From: Treponema sp.
Lineage (GTDB): Bacteria > Spirochaetota > Spirochaetia > Treponematales > Treponemataceae
Direction of reading: 5' to 3'
Assembly: GCA_014804005.1 (NCBI GenBank)
Contig: JAAVAP010000013.1
Location: 415,639-479,638 of the forward strand
DNA length: 64,000 bases
Each line of letters opens with the position of its first letter. The stretch's first letter is position 1. The position numbers and the translations under genes are program-made. The notes below the pieces were generated by a model. It was not told the origin of the DNA. It saw only the letters and a program-made list of their open reading frames with translations, and searched no databases. Positions 8,283 through 16,746 of this stretch are shown here, piece by piece.

Positions 8283-9334
8283 CGCGCACCCTCCCTTTCC
8301 AAAAGCGACGCGATTTTCTTGCGCCGCGAAGAATCCTCATAGTGAACGATGGCGGGAGAAACGATGTCGAGGAAAAGCACCGTCATCGCAGACCCGATCG
8401 GGGAAGTTCCAGTTCCGCAGAACGCGAACGCGACGACCCCGCCCAAAACCGCGTAGACAATCTTTCCGGCGAGCGAACGCGGAAGAGTTCCCTGCCATTG
8501 AAGCAAAAAGAACGCGGTGAAAATCGTTCCGCCCGAAAAAAGCGCGAGCGCGATGTCGCCAGAAAAAGGCGCGCCGCCAAGCAAAGCCGGCGAAAGGAAT
8601 TTGACGAGCAAAGAATACGACGCGAGAAAGACGCAAGGAACGAGCCCGCCCTCAATGTCGAACGCGATGAGAAAAATCGAGGCGAGCAAAGTGAGAGCGT
8701 TGAATCGGAACGCGGGAATAGCGCACTGGGCATCCCAAAGCAGCGAGACGAATCCGCCCGGAACAGACGCGCCAAATTTGTCAAACACTGCGGCATTCAG
8801 GAAATCCGTGATTCCGTCGTCGAGCGGAATTCTGGAAGGAAGCCCTTCCACCAAAAAAAGCGAAGGATTTTTCAAAACAAGTTCAGTCTTGGAAATCAGA
8901 AATCCAGGGAAATAAAAATGTCCCACGAACCACGCTCCCGCCAAAGTGAACGCGACGGGATTCAGCCAGGAAATTCCCTGCCTGCCGAAAACGCATTTCG
9001 CCGAGAACATCATGACGAACGTAAGCAAAAGCGCGGCAACTGGAGGAAATCCAGCAGGAAAATAAAATCCGATGAGAGTTCCTGAAAGCAAAGCGTATGC
9101 GGCGGAAAACAAGGAACGCCCGCCCTCGAGGAATTCCTGAAATTCGGAAAGAAGCGCGCCGATTATCGTGCACAAAATTATCGCGAGAGAAGAATAGCTT
9201 TTCGTCGTAACCAGCGCCAAAATCTGCGGACACAACGCCGCCCAAAAGCAGACCATATAAAACGTCGAGGATTTCGAAAAGCGTCTGTACGGACCTGTCG
9301 AAACAATTCGGTAGAATTTTCTATTTGTTCCCAT
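8279..9334 (-). CDS. rnfD: RnfD-like membrane subunit
   Basis: 351 residues with eight to ten membrane helices. Conserved family elements seen are STGPYRRFSKSSTFYMVC at the N-terminus, GRQGISWLNPVAFTLAGAW in the middle and GTGTSPIGSAMTVLFLD near the C-terminus. The usual flavin site, D-x-x-SGAT before the sixth helix, is replaced by a DDGITDFLN segment, so covalent FMN is doubtful. Start overlaps the rnfC end by 14 bases and has AAGGAAAGG upstream. Confidence 0.8.
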   Translation of the reverse strand: MGTNRKFYRIVSTGPYRRFSKSSTFYMVCFWAALCPQILALVTTKSYSSLAIILCTIIGALLSEFQEFLEGGRSLFSAAYALLSGTLIGFYFPAGFPPVAALLLTFVMMFSAKCVFGRQGISWLNPVAFTLAGAWFVGHFYFPGFLISKTELVLKNPSLFLVEGLPSRIPLDDGITDFLNAAVFDKFGASVPGGFVSLLWDAQCAIPAFRFNALTLLASIFLIAFDIEGGLVPCVFLASYSLLVKFLSPALLGGAPFSGDIALALFSGGTIFTAFFLLQWQGTLPRSLAGKIVYAVLGGVVAFAFCGTGTSPIGSAMTVLFLDIVSPAIVHYEDSSRRKKIASLLEREGAR

Positions 9335-10661
9335 TTTGCCTTTCCTTGAGGATTTTCACGCTTTGGAACAGCGGAAGCTTTACAGGACACACGCAGTTGC
9401 AAAGCCCGCATTCCACGCACAACGCCGCCGCGCGAACGAATTCTGCGGAAACTTCCACTCCCGAAATATGCGACAAAATCATGTCAGGGCAGATTTGCGC
9501 CGGGCACGAAGCGCGGCATTTTCCGCAACCCGTGCAGTACGCCACGGAAAAATCCGCCGTGTCGTGATGCGAAACGAATTCCACGGACTTGACGTATTTC
9601 GTAACCGGAGTTTCCAGCGACGAAACCGCGAAACCGTTCTTGTTTCCGTTCACTATGATTTTTCCGATATTTTCCTTCGCCAATCCCAATTCTTCCGCGA
9701 TGCTTTTAAAACTCGTTCCGACGCAAACTTTCAGAACCGCGCTCGACTTGAGGCAGTCGCCCGAAACGCTCACGTTGACGCGCGTTACAGGAATGTTGTA
9801 AACCACGGCGTCATACAATGCCGAAAGTGTCTCGCAGTCCACGAAAAGCGATTCCTCGCAAATCTCGCGTTCCGAATCCGAAAGCCTCATGTTTTTCTTG
9901 TATCGTTCGACGATGTCGTGCTTCGTTCCGCACGGAAATTTCCTGTGATTCATCGCAACGAAACGGAAGCGCTCGTCATCCTCGTCCTTTAGGCCGGAAA
10001 GCCTTTCGATGAGCGCGCCGCCGTTTTTCGCATAGGCGAACACAACTTCTTTCGGAGAAATTATTTCGCATAGAATCTGCACCGCAGAAATTATTTTATC
10101 GAACTGAGAATTCGCAAGGACGCGATCGGTCTGACACGAAAAATCCTCATCGTAGAGACGGACAAAAATTTTTGCGCCGGACAATGCCTGCCTGTCGCGC
10201 GGACGGGTGGTTTCCATAATCGCGTGTATGTCTTCCGCAAGCGAAGTCGGCTCGCGCATGCTGAAAGTGTTTATCACGCCGTGCGCGCCAATCCTGTTCA
10301 GCAGGGAATTTTTTCCGAAAGTCTTCCAGTCGATTTCCTGCGGCTTTTTTCCGATGTGCGAGAATTCTCCCGCCAAAGCGATTTCCAGCGCGACACCGCA
10401 TTTTCCGTTAGGAAAAGTGCAGCTTTTCATTCCAAGCACACGCCCTGGAATCGGAGAATGTATTCTCGCGCCATAAAACGAATCCGACGATGATTGTGGC
10501 TCGGCAATCACCTGTCCTTCCTCCACCCGCGCTCCGTCCACCACGACGCTTTCGCACGAAACGCCATTTTCCTGACAAAGCGGAACGAAGACACGAGCCG
10601 GCAAAAACGCCGTCGTAACGCTTTTTACGAGGGAGTTATTTCCAGCAAAACTATAAGACAT
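9321..10661 (-). CDS. rnfC: RnfC-like Fe-S subunit without the nucleotide/flavin motif
   Basis: 446 residues. The biotinyl-lipoyl-like N-terminal domain (ARIHSPIPGRVLGM, about 62-76) and two C-terminal 4Fe-4S motifs (CTGCGKCRASCPAQICP and CVECGLCNCVCPVKLP) fit RnfC, the subunit that normally takes electrons from NADH. The diagnostic GGAGFPT loop for FMN/NADH binding is absent; its place reads RIGAHGVINTFSMREPTSL. Thus electron entry must differ from textbook Rnf if the complex is active. Overlaps the upstream membrane protein by 11 bases; start ATG 10661 has a GGAGAAAGG upstream. Confidence 0.8.
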   Translation of the reverse strand: MSYSFAGNNSLVKSVTTAFLPARVFVPLCQENGVSCESVVVDGARVEEGQVIAEPQSSSDSFYGARIHSPIPGRVLGMKSCTFPNGKCGVALEIALAGEFSHIGKKPQEIDWKTFGKNSLLNRIGAHGVINTFSMREPTSLAEDIHAIMETTRPRDRQALSGAKIFVRLYDEDFSCQTDRVLANSQFDKIISAVQILCEIISPKEVVFAYAKNGGALIERLSGLKDEDDERFRFVAMNHRKFPCGTKHDIVERYKKNMRLSDSEREICEESLFVDCETLSALYDAVVYNIPVTRVNVSVSGDCLKSSAVLKVCVGTSFKSIAEELGLAKENIGKIIVNGNKNGFAVSSLETPVTKYVKSVEFVSHHDTADFSVAYCTGCGKCRASCPAQICPDMILSHISGVEVSAEFVRAAALCVECGLCNCVCPVKLPLFQSVKILKERQNGNK

Positions 10662-12069
10662 TGCGACCCTTTCTCCAAATCAAAATAAAATAGAACGCCA
10701 CGGCAAGCGGAAGGAACATCGCCATTAAAAGAACCGCCGCCCCGGCTTCTCCGCCGTCCGCGCCGCTTTCTCCCGAAGCGTATTCGGTGGAAAATTTTCT
10801 GCCTTGCGCAAACCAAAGTTTTTCCAGCGCGGGATAGTCAGCATTCAGCACCGAAGCCGCCTCTTTTTTCCTGAACGCCTCGTCGTAAGTGCAGACTACC
10901 TGCTCGCTCGCGCGAATTTCGCCGCCTCTTTTTTCATAGCGAGTCTGCTTTACGACATCGCCTTCGGAAGGACGGACGAAAGCCGTTGCCGAAGAAAGCT
11001 CTCCAAGCGAACGGTATTCAAGCGCGACCGCGTTCCACCTCTGAACAAAAAAATCGTCCAGCGAGGCGAATTCCGAAGAGTTTCCATTATAATCCTTCGG
11101 GGCTGGAAAATACAAGTCCCCTCCGCCGTTTCCCGATGAAAAATTCGCACCCGTGAGGAACAAAACCAAAAGTAAGAACGCGCCACACGAGCAGATCGCC
11201 ATTCCCTTCACAGAGCGGCGATTCATTTTGCCGACCATTTTCGCGTCGCGAATCAAAACCGGCACGAACGGAAATCGTCTCTCGTAGTCCTCCTCCAAGT
11301 TGAGGAGCAAAAACAAAGCCGAAGCCGAAGCGACGAAATTCAAAATGAAAAGGATTCCGCCGACAAATCCCATCGCGAACGAAGCGAGCAAGGAAGCCGC
11401 GCAGAAAATCCACACGCACCAATTTTTCAATATGAACTCCGTTCCGCCGCGCCTTCTCCAAACTTTCTGCGCCAAAAAAATCGCGTAGATTTCGATTGAA
11501 GCCGCAGCGGCAGCCACATAGAGCGGATTGCAAAAACAAAACGCCACTGGAAACACCGCCGCCGCCACAAAAACCGCGCGATTTTCCGAAAGCCACAGGA
11601 ACGCCGCGAACACCGCCAAAACCACTGCCGGAACAAGCCATGGAAAGACCGTTCCAGCGTCAAGAATCGCGCTTATCCTGTAGTTGTGTTCGAGCAATTC
11701 CGTCGCCGCCTTAATTCCGTCCTTGTGCGCGTCCGGAACATAATAAAGACGCGCCTTTCCGTCCCTGTCGAAAAAATAAAGCGACTTTCCTTTCTCGTAA
11801 GAATCAACGCCGCCCGCATCCTGCAAAAGAATCGATTCAAGCGCAGAGGACGCGCCGCCGCGCTGGGCAGAAAGCGAAATCACGTCAGAACAGCCCGCTT
11901 CCAAAAGCGCGTTCGAAACCGCGCTGTCGTCTGAATCGCAAGGAACGCTCAAGACTGTGTACCCCTTCCACAACTTGTACGAAGGATGCGTCCGCAGAAC
12001 AATGAACAAGACCGTCACGAAAAGCGCGACAAAAACGGGGGCAAAATATCTTTTCACAAAATCGACCAT
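10651..12069 (-). CDS. Polytopic membrane protein of the rnf operon, function unknown
   Basis: 472 residues. One helix at 7-25, a 100-residue loop, a cluster of helices between about 135 and 265, another near 295, a soluble domain (about 315-430) and a final helix (about 440-462). No recognised domain. It overlaps rnfC by 11 bases and follows the DUF212 gene by 13, so it is made together with the Rnf-like proteins and may be an added subunit of that complex; this is inference from position only. Confidence 0.7.
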   Translation of the reverse strand: MVDFVKRYFAPVFVALFVTVLFIVLRTHPSYKLWKGYTVLSVPCDSDDSAVSNALLEAGCSDVISLSAQRGGASSALESILLQDAGGVDSYEKGKSLYFFDRDGKARLYYVPDAHKDGIKAATELLEHNYRISAILDAGTVFPWLVPAVVLAVFAAFLWLSENRAVFVAAAVFPVAFCFCNPLYVAAAAASIEIYAIFLAQKVWRRRGGTEFILKNWCVWIFCAASLLASFAMGFVGGILFILNFVASASALFLLLNLEEDYERRFPFVPVLIRDAKMVGKMNRRSVKGMAICSCGAFLLLVLFLTGANFSSGNGGGDLYFPAPKDYNGNSSEFASLDDFFVQRWNAVALEYRSLGELSSATAFVRPSEGDVVKQTRYEKRGGEIRASEQVVCTYDEAFRKKEAASVLNADYPALEKLWFAQGRKFSTEYASGESGADGGEAGAAVLLMAMFLPLAVAFYFILIWRKGRNVL

Positions 12070-12082
12070 TTCAAACCACCGA

Positions 12083-12562
12083 CTAAAGCACAGCGAACCC
12101 GAGACCTATGAAAAAACCGAAAATCACGCCGAAAATCACTTCCATTGGACTGTGCCCCATGACTTCCTTCACAGGCCTGTAGCTCGCGACTCCTTTTTCC
12201 TGAAGCTCCATGCCGAGTTCGTTGAGCCTCCTTGCCTGCATTCCGCTTGCGCGTCTCACTCCGAGCGCGTCCCGAACCGTGACCATCAAAAAGCAGAACG
12301 AAAGCATGAAAACGTCGCTCGAAAGCCCAGAGCGGAACGCCACGCACGTTGAAAGCGTCGCGACGAGCGAAGAGTGGCTCGAAGGAAAACCGCCCGTTCG
12401 CCAAACGAGCGATTCGAAAAGCGCTTTAATGCTGTGAATCTTTCCGGAAAAAAGGCTTATTATCGTCTTGATGAACTGCGCGCAAAACCAGCTGAAAATG
12501 CACGCCTGAAACACAGGATTTGAGAACAATTCGAGAAGCCGAGATTTTACGACATAAAGCAC
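12083..12562 (-). CDS. Divergent PAP2 family (DUF212) membrane protein
   Basis: 159 residues. Seen: GGFPSSHSSLVATLS (about 57-71) and RDALGVRRASGMQARRLNEL (about 97-116), the paired motifs of the YuiD/DUF212 family related to acid phosphatase/vanadium haloperoxidase proteins; a phosphatase role on lipid phosphates is likely from family knowledge. First gene of the rnf operon. The start is GTG with no ribosome site; a promoter ends six bases before it, so the message is probably leaderless. Confidence 0.85.
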   Translation of the reverse strand: MLYVVKSRLLELFSNPVFQACIFSWFCAQFIKTIISLFSGKIHSIKALFESLVWRTGGFPSSHSSLVATLSTCVAFRSGLSSDVFMLSFCFLMVTVRDALGVRRASGMQARRLNELGMELQEKGVASYRPVKEVMGHSPMEVIFGVIFGFFIGLGFAVL

Positions 12563-12568
12563 GATACT

Positions 12569-12596
12569 ATTTTACTCACTCTCAAACTTTTGTCTA
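12569..12596 (-). promoter_or_regulatory. Promoter of the DUF212-rnf operon (leaderless)
   Basis: Minus strand: TAGACA (12596-12591), 16-base spacer, TAAAAT (12574-12569), then six bases and the GTG start. Transcription would begin at or within a few bases of the start codon. Confidence 0.5.
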
Positions 12597-12797
12597 GTAG
12601 CAAAACGCGATTTGATGACGATATCAATGAAAAAAAACGCAATGCGGACGAGCACGGCAAAATTGCAAAAATATAATTCGCAGAAAATTCCGTGCTCACA
12701 AAAACCTTCGCGCCCGTATGCATAAAAATTTTCCAAACCTCGCCCGCCCTGAACTTACGCACAAAACCACTGGAATTTTCGCGCGATTCGCTGTAAA

Positions 12798-13853
12798 ATG
12801 TCCGTCATGGAATGGAAAGAATTCACGCTGGGAGAAAACGACGCGGGGCGCAGATTGGATCGCCTCGCGCTCAGGCTTCTTCCGCACAGGACGCAAAGCC
12901 AAATATATTCCGCCATCCGAAAAGGACTTGTAAAACTTGAAGGACGCAAGGCATCGCCTGGGCAAATCACGCGCGCAGGCGAAACGCTTTCTGTGGCGGC
13001 GTTCCTGCTTCAAGACGAGCGAAAACATTTTGACGGCGCGTCATCGGGGCAAAACGGAGAATCCAGCGCGGCAAAAAAAAATCCGTCCGAAAAAATCCAA
13101 GTGATATTCCAAAACCGCCACCTTCTTTTCGTGAACAAGCCGAAGGGAATTCCAGTCCACGGCGAAAACTCGCTCGCGCAAATTCTGCTTGAATCCCCGC
13201 AATATTTTCATCATTTGCATTCCAGTTCGGACGAAATCGCAAGCCAACCACTTGAAAAAAATTCGCCCGAAAAATCCATATCGTTCCGCCCGGGACCTCT
13301 TCACCGTCTCGACAAAGGAACGACCGGAATAATCGCGTTCTCAAAATCCCTAGCGGGAGCACAATGGTTCAGCGAAGAAATCAAGTCGCATTCCATACGG
13401 AAAATTTACGTCGGAATCGCGGAAGGCAAAATCGCGCACGAAGAAGAATGGCTTGAAAAAATCGACGGAAAAGAAGCGCGGACAAAGGTCTCTCCAATCG
13501 AATACGGAGAAATTTTCGGACGCGAAGCGACGCTCGCGCGATACGAAATTTCAACGGGACGAAAGCATCAAATCCGCATCCATTCCGAGGCGCACGGACA
13601 TCCGCTCGCAGGCGACACGGCGCACGGAGGAAAATTCGGCGCGTCAAAAAATTCGGAAGAAAGCGATAAAGCGAAACGCAAAGAAAATTTCTTTTTGCAC
13701 GCGCTTGAAATGAAATTTCCCGAAAACAGCCTCGGAGTTCCTTTCAAGTTGCGCGCAGAAATCCCCGAAGAATTCCGCGTCGCAATCGCCGAGGGATTCG
13801 GAAAATTCCGAGGAAATTCCCAAGACTTCTATCTAGAAAACGCATCAGTTTGA
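12798..13853 (+). CDS. RluA-family pseudouridine synthase with S4 domain
   Basis: 351 residues. N-terminal S4 RNA-binding domain (AGRRLDRLALRLL, 15-28), then a catalytic domain with FVNKPKGIPVHGE and the active-site motif LHRLDKGTTGI (Asp attacks the uridine C1'), and the closing TGRKHQIRIH. It isomerises uridines in rRNA; which site cannot be read. A Lys/Ser-rich insert lies between S4 and catalytic parts. No Shine-Dalgarno: a -10-like TAAAAT at 12794-12799 suggests that the second ATG (12807) on a leaderless message may be the true start. Confidence 0.88.
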   Translation: MSVMEWKEFTLGENDAGRRLDRLALRLLPHRTQSQIYSAIRKGLVKLEGRKASPGQITRAGETLSVAAFLLQDERKHFDGASSGQNGESSAAKKNPSEKIQVIFQNRHLLFVNKPKGIPVHGENSLAQILLESPQYFHHLHSSSDEIASQPLEKNSPEKSISFRPGPLHRLDKGTTGIIAFSKSLAGAQWFSEEIKSHSIRKIYVGIAEGKIAHEEEWLEKIDGKEARTKVSPIEYGEIFGREATLARYEISTGRKHQIRIHSEAHGHPLAGDTAHGGKFGASKNSEESDKAKRKENFFLHALEMKFPENSLGVPFKLRAEIPEEFRVAIAEGFGKFRGNSQDFYLENASV

Positions 13854-14080
13854 ACGTTTTTTATCATAAATTTTATTAAAAAGTATTCAAATTGATACAA
13901 ATTTCACACCTTTTCAAAGTTTTTTTTCGAAGCATTCTCGTCGGCACAAAATTTTTCCTGCATATTCTTTTCGTCGCGCGAAAATCTGCTTGCTTTAAAA
14001 GCCGATATGCCTTATACTAAAAGCGCGGAGCGTTTGGCACGACCTATTCGAAGCGCAATGCGAAAATTATGGAGGAAAAC
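13854..14080. other. AT-rich intergenic region
   Basis: 227 bases between two plus-strand genes. It contains T-rich runs and the carbonic anhydrase promoter (listed separately) but no small gene or convincing hairpin. Confidence 0.5.
13990..14018 (+). promoter_or_regulatory. Promoter of the carbonic anhydrase gene
   Basis: TTGCTT (13990-13995), 17-base spacer, TATACT (14013-14018). The start codon at 14081 leaves a leader of about 55 bases with a GGAGG ribosome site. Confidence 0.6.
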
Positions 14081-14647
14081 ATGGAAGGCAAAAATCTTTC
14101 TGCGGCGGAATCGCTCGCGAAACTCAAAGAAGGAAACAAGCGTTATTTGACGGCGGAGGCCAATCCCGGAGACATCTCGCCGCAAATCAGGCGGAGCACT
14201 TTCGAAAACGGGCAAAGTCCTTACGCGATCGTCGTAACATGCTCGGATTCAAGGGTGATTCCGGAGGGAATATTTTCTGCGGGAATCGGAGAGATTTTCA
14301 CGATTCGCGTGGCTGGAAACGTGATGGATTCGCACCAAATCGGAAGCGTGGAATATGCGGCTGAACATCTCGGCACAAAACTCGCGCTCGTCCTCGGACA
14401 CACAAATTGCGGCGCAGTGGGTGCTGCGCTCAGCGGAAATCCCGGAGGCTTCGTCCACTACATAACCGATGAAATCAAAAAAGCCATTGGCGCAGAAAAA
14501 GACGCGTACAAAGCCTGTTGCCTCAACGTGCAAAGGAGCGTGTCCGTCATTAAGGAAAGTCTGAAAGAACTTGTGGAAAAAGGCTTGCTTGAAGTTCGCG
14601 GCGCGATTTACCATATCGACAGCGGAGAAGTAACTTTCCTTGATTGA
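14081..14647 (+). CDS. Beta-class carbonic anhydrase
   Basis: 188 residues. Interconverts CO2 and bicarbonate with a zinc held by Cys, His and Cys: CSDSRV with the Asp-Arg dyad and, further on, GHTNCGAV. The segments GEIFTIRVAGN and GSVEYAAEHLG are conserved in the family; length is typical. The ATG at 14081 has GGAGG five bases upstream, whereas the earlier in-frame ATG (14069) has none and overlaps that site. Ends just before the next gene, so the two may be cotranscribed. Confidence 0.93.
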   Translation: MEGKNLSAAESLAKLKEGNKRYLTAEANPGDISPQIRRSTFENGQSPYAIVVTCSDSRVIPEGIFSAGIGEIFTIRVAGNVMDSHQIGSVEYAAEHLGTKLALVLGHTNCGAVGAALSGNPGGFVHYITDEIKKAIGAEKDAYKACCLNVQRSVSVIKESLKELVEKGLLEVRGAIYHIDSGEVTFLD

Positions 14648-14654
14648 CGCGCCT

Positions 14655-15533
14655 ATGCCATTAGCAAATTTGTTGAACAAATTCAAGACTGTCTCTGTCT
14701 ACGCGCTCGTGGGAGAAAGCGGCACCGGAAAAAGCTTTAAGGCGAAGCTTCTCGCGCAAAAATACGGAATCGAAGCGATAATCGACGACGGGCTTTTGAT
14801 TCAGGACGACAAGATTCTTGGAGGCCGCTCCGCGAAGACCGAAAAGACGTACATGGGCGCGGTTCGCGTGGCAGTGTTCGACGACAAGGAGCACCGTGAC
14901 GAAATCGCCGGAAAAATCCGCGAAATGAAATTCAAGAAAATCCTTCTAATCGGCACTTCGGAAAAAATGGTTTCGAAAATCGCCTCTCGCCTTTTCCTGC
15001 CCGCGCCTTCCACTGTGATAAAAATCGAGGACATCGCCACGCGCGAAGAAATCGACAAGGCGATTCGCTCGCGGCAAATCGAAGGAAAGCACGTCATTCC
15101 CGTGCCCGCGATCGAAATAAAGCGAAATTACTCGCACATTTTCAACGATTCGATAAAAGTGTTTTTCAGGAAAGGCGGTCCGCTTTCAAAAATTTTCCGT
15201 GGCGGCAAAAAGGAAGTGTTCGAAAAGTCAGTGGTGACGCCCGAATTCTCGAAGAAAGGCCGCGTGGCGATTTCCGAGGCCGCGCTCACGCAGATGACCA
15301 TGCACTGCGTGCAGGAGTTCGATGAGAAAATCCGCGTGCGAAAAATCACGATCAAGACGAATTCTCGGGGTTACCGCATCGTCATCACAGTGGACGTTCC
15401 GTTCGGAAGGCAGCTCACGGGCGAAGTCTACAAACTCCAACAGTACATAATCGAGAACATCGAAAAGTACACTGGAATTCTAATCGAGGAAGTGAGCATA
15501 ATAATCGACAAGATTACGATGCAAAAAAACTGA
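14655..15533 (+). CDS. P-loop protein with C-terminal Asp23/Gls24-like domain
   Basis: 292 residues. Walker A motif GESGTGKS at about 21-28 shows an NTPase domain; after a basic middle segment the C-terminal 100 residues (GRVAISEAALTQM..., VDVPFGRQLTGEVYKLQQYI..., ILIEEVSIIID) look like the Asp23/YloU alkaline-shock fold. No function is known to me. Start uncertain: ATG 14655 follows the carbonic anhydrase stop by seven bases without a clear ribosome site; TTG 14640 overlaps that gene. Confidence 0.65.
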   Translation: MPLANLLNKFKTVSVYALVGESGTGKSFKAKLLAQKYGIEAIIDDGLLIQDDKILGGRSAKTEKTYMGAVRVAVFDDKEHRDEIAGKIREMKFKKILLIGTSEKMVSKIASRLFLPAPSTVIKIEDIATREEIDKAIRSRQIEGKHVIPVPAIEIKRNYSHIFNDSIKVFFRKGGPLSKIFRGGKKEVFEKSVVTPEFSKKGRVAISEAALTQMTMHCVQEFDEKIRVRKITIKTNSRGYRIVITVDVPFGRQLTGEVYKLQQYIIENIEKYTGILIEEVSIIIDKITMQKN

Positions 15534-15545
15534 AAAGAAAGCCAT

Positions 15546-16709
15546 TTATTCGGAAGCGTCGCCTTTCGAGGCGGGCTTTCTCCGCCTGCGCCTTCGTCTT
15601 TTCGGCGCGGCGTTCGGCTCTCCGCTTTCGGGACGCGGCGGCTTTGGAATGCGGATGTTGACGCCGATTTCACGCAGAACGCTTCTTATCGCGTATTCGA
15701 GTTCCACCCTCGGAGGATTCATCGGTAAAACGAATCGGCGCGTTTCGTTCCAAGTCTTTTCGTAGAGTTCTCCAACCGCGCTGTTTTCCGCGATTTCCTT
15801 TTTCCAGTCCGTGAGCGAAAGAATGAAATCCTTGACAAGGAAAACAAGCTTTTTTCCGAGGCGAGATTCCTTTTCCACGGTGCTGAGCACGTCGAGCCTT
15901 TTCAGATTCTCAAAGTAATTCTTTTCGAATTCCCTGTCGCTCAAAATAAGATTGGTGGCCGCCGGCTGTAGGTACATATAGATGTCCACATCCAAAGCCT
16001 CTCGCACTATGTCGAAAGCATGAGCCGAATTTACAATTTTGAAGATTTCTTCGGTGAGGCGGCTTGGCGAAACCGGCGAAAGTAGGCTCGCGCTTTTTTT
16101 TATCTTGTGCCTGAGCTGCCACTGCATTGCGCAATGCGTGGTGACCGAATATTTCACGGCGCGAAGCATCCTCACGGGATCTTCCACGAATATTCTGTCC
16201 AAAGGAATCACGGGGCGAATCACGCCCTTCCTTATGTCGCGCACGCCTCCCACATAGTCTATCACATGCTCCTGAATCGGATCGTAGTACAACGCGTTGA
16301 GCGTGAAGTCGCGCCTCATCACGTCCTCGTCCATCGTGCCGAAGTCGTTTCCCACCGAGCCTTCGACCGTGGAACGGAACGTGCTCACTTCGAAAATCTT
16401 CGGGCCGAAAACGACGTGGACAAGGCGAAAGCGGCGGCCGATAATCCGAGCCGAGCGAAAAAGCCGCCTTATCCTTGATGGCGTTGCGTCGGTTACAATG
16501 TCGAAATCTTTCGGCGTGTTTCCGACCAAAAGGTCGCGCACGGCCCCTCCGACAAAGTACGCGGAATGTCCGTTTTCCTTGAGCCGCCTTATTATCCTAA
16601 TTGCGTCAGAATCTATTCTTTCAATCGGAATCCGATGCTCGTCTTTTGTATAGACGACCGCCTTTTTTACAGGACGACCGTCATTGTCTTTTCCGTAGCG
16701 AACTAACAC
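15546..16709 (-). CDS. pcnB: Poly(A) polymerase / CCA-adding family nucleotidyltransferase
   Basis: 387 residues. Seen: AYFVGGAVRDLLVG (about 50-63), the catalytic DFDIVTDATP, VMRRDFTLNALYYDP and the RNA-binding EDPVRMLRAVKYS, all in the order of class II poly(A) polymerases. The C-terminus is a strongly basic tail (KRRRRRRRKP) as in PcnB. It likely adds A-tails to RNA. GTG start at 16709 without ribosome site, eight bases after a perfect -10, hence probably leaderless. Confidence 0.9.
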   Translation of the reverse strand: MLVRYGKDNDGRPVKKAVVYTKDEHRIPIERIDSDAIRIIRRLKENGHSAYFVGGAVRDLLVGNTPKDFDIVTDATPSRIRRLFRSARIIGRRFRLVHVVFGPKIFEVSTFRSTVEGSVGNDFGTMDEDVMRRDFTLNALYYDPIQEHVIDYVGGVRDIRKGVIRPVIPLDRIFVEDPVRMLRAVKYSVTTHCAMQWQLRHKIKKSASLLSPVSPSRLTEEIFKIVNSAHAFDIVREALDVDIYMYLQPAATNLILSDREFEKNYFENLKRLDVLSTVEKESRLGKKLVFLVKDFILSLTDWKKEIAENSAVGELYEKTWNETRRFVLPMNPPRVELEYAIRSVLREIGVNIRIPKPPRPESGEPNAAPKRRRRRRRKPASKGDASE

Positions 16710-16717
16710 GATGTTTC

Positions 16718-16746
16718 ATTATACCGAATTCAAAGATGTTTTTCAA
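16718..16746 (-). promoter_or_regulatory. Promoter of pcnB (leaderless)
   Basis: Minus strand: TTGAAA (16746-16741), 17-base spacer, TATAAT (16723-16718), eight bases, then GTG at 16709. The promoter lies over the last codons of the next minus-strand gene. Confidence 0.65.

Noticed and set aside
12547..12762. 71-codon minus-strand frame upstream of DUF212
   Set aside because: Overlaps the promoter and start of the DUF212 gene and has no family resemblance.
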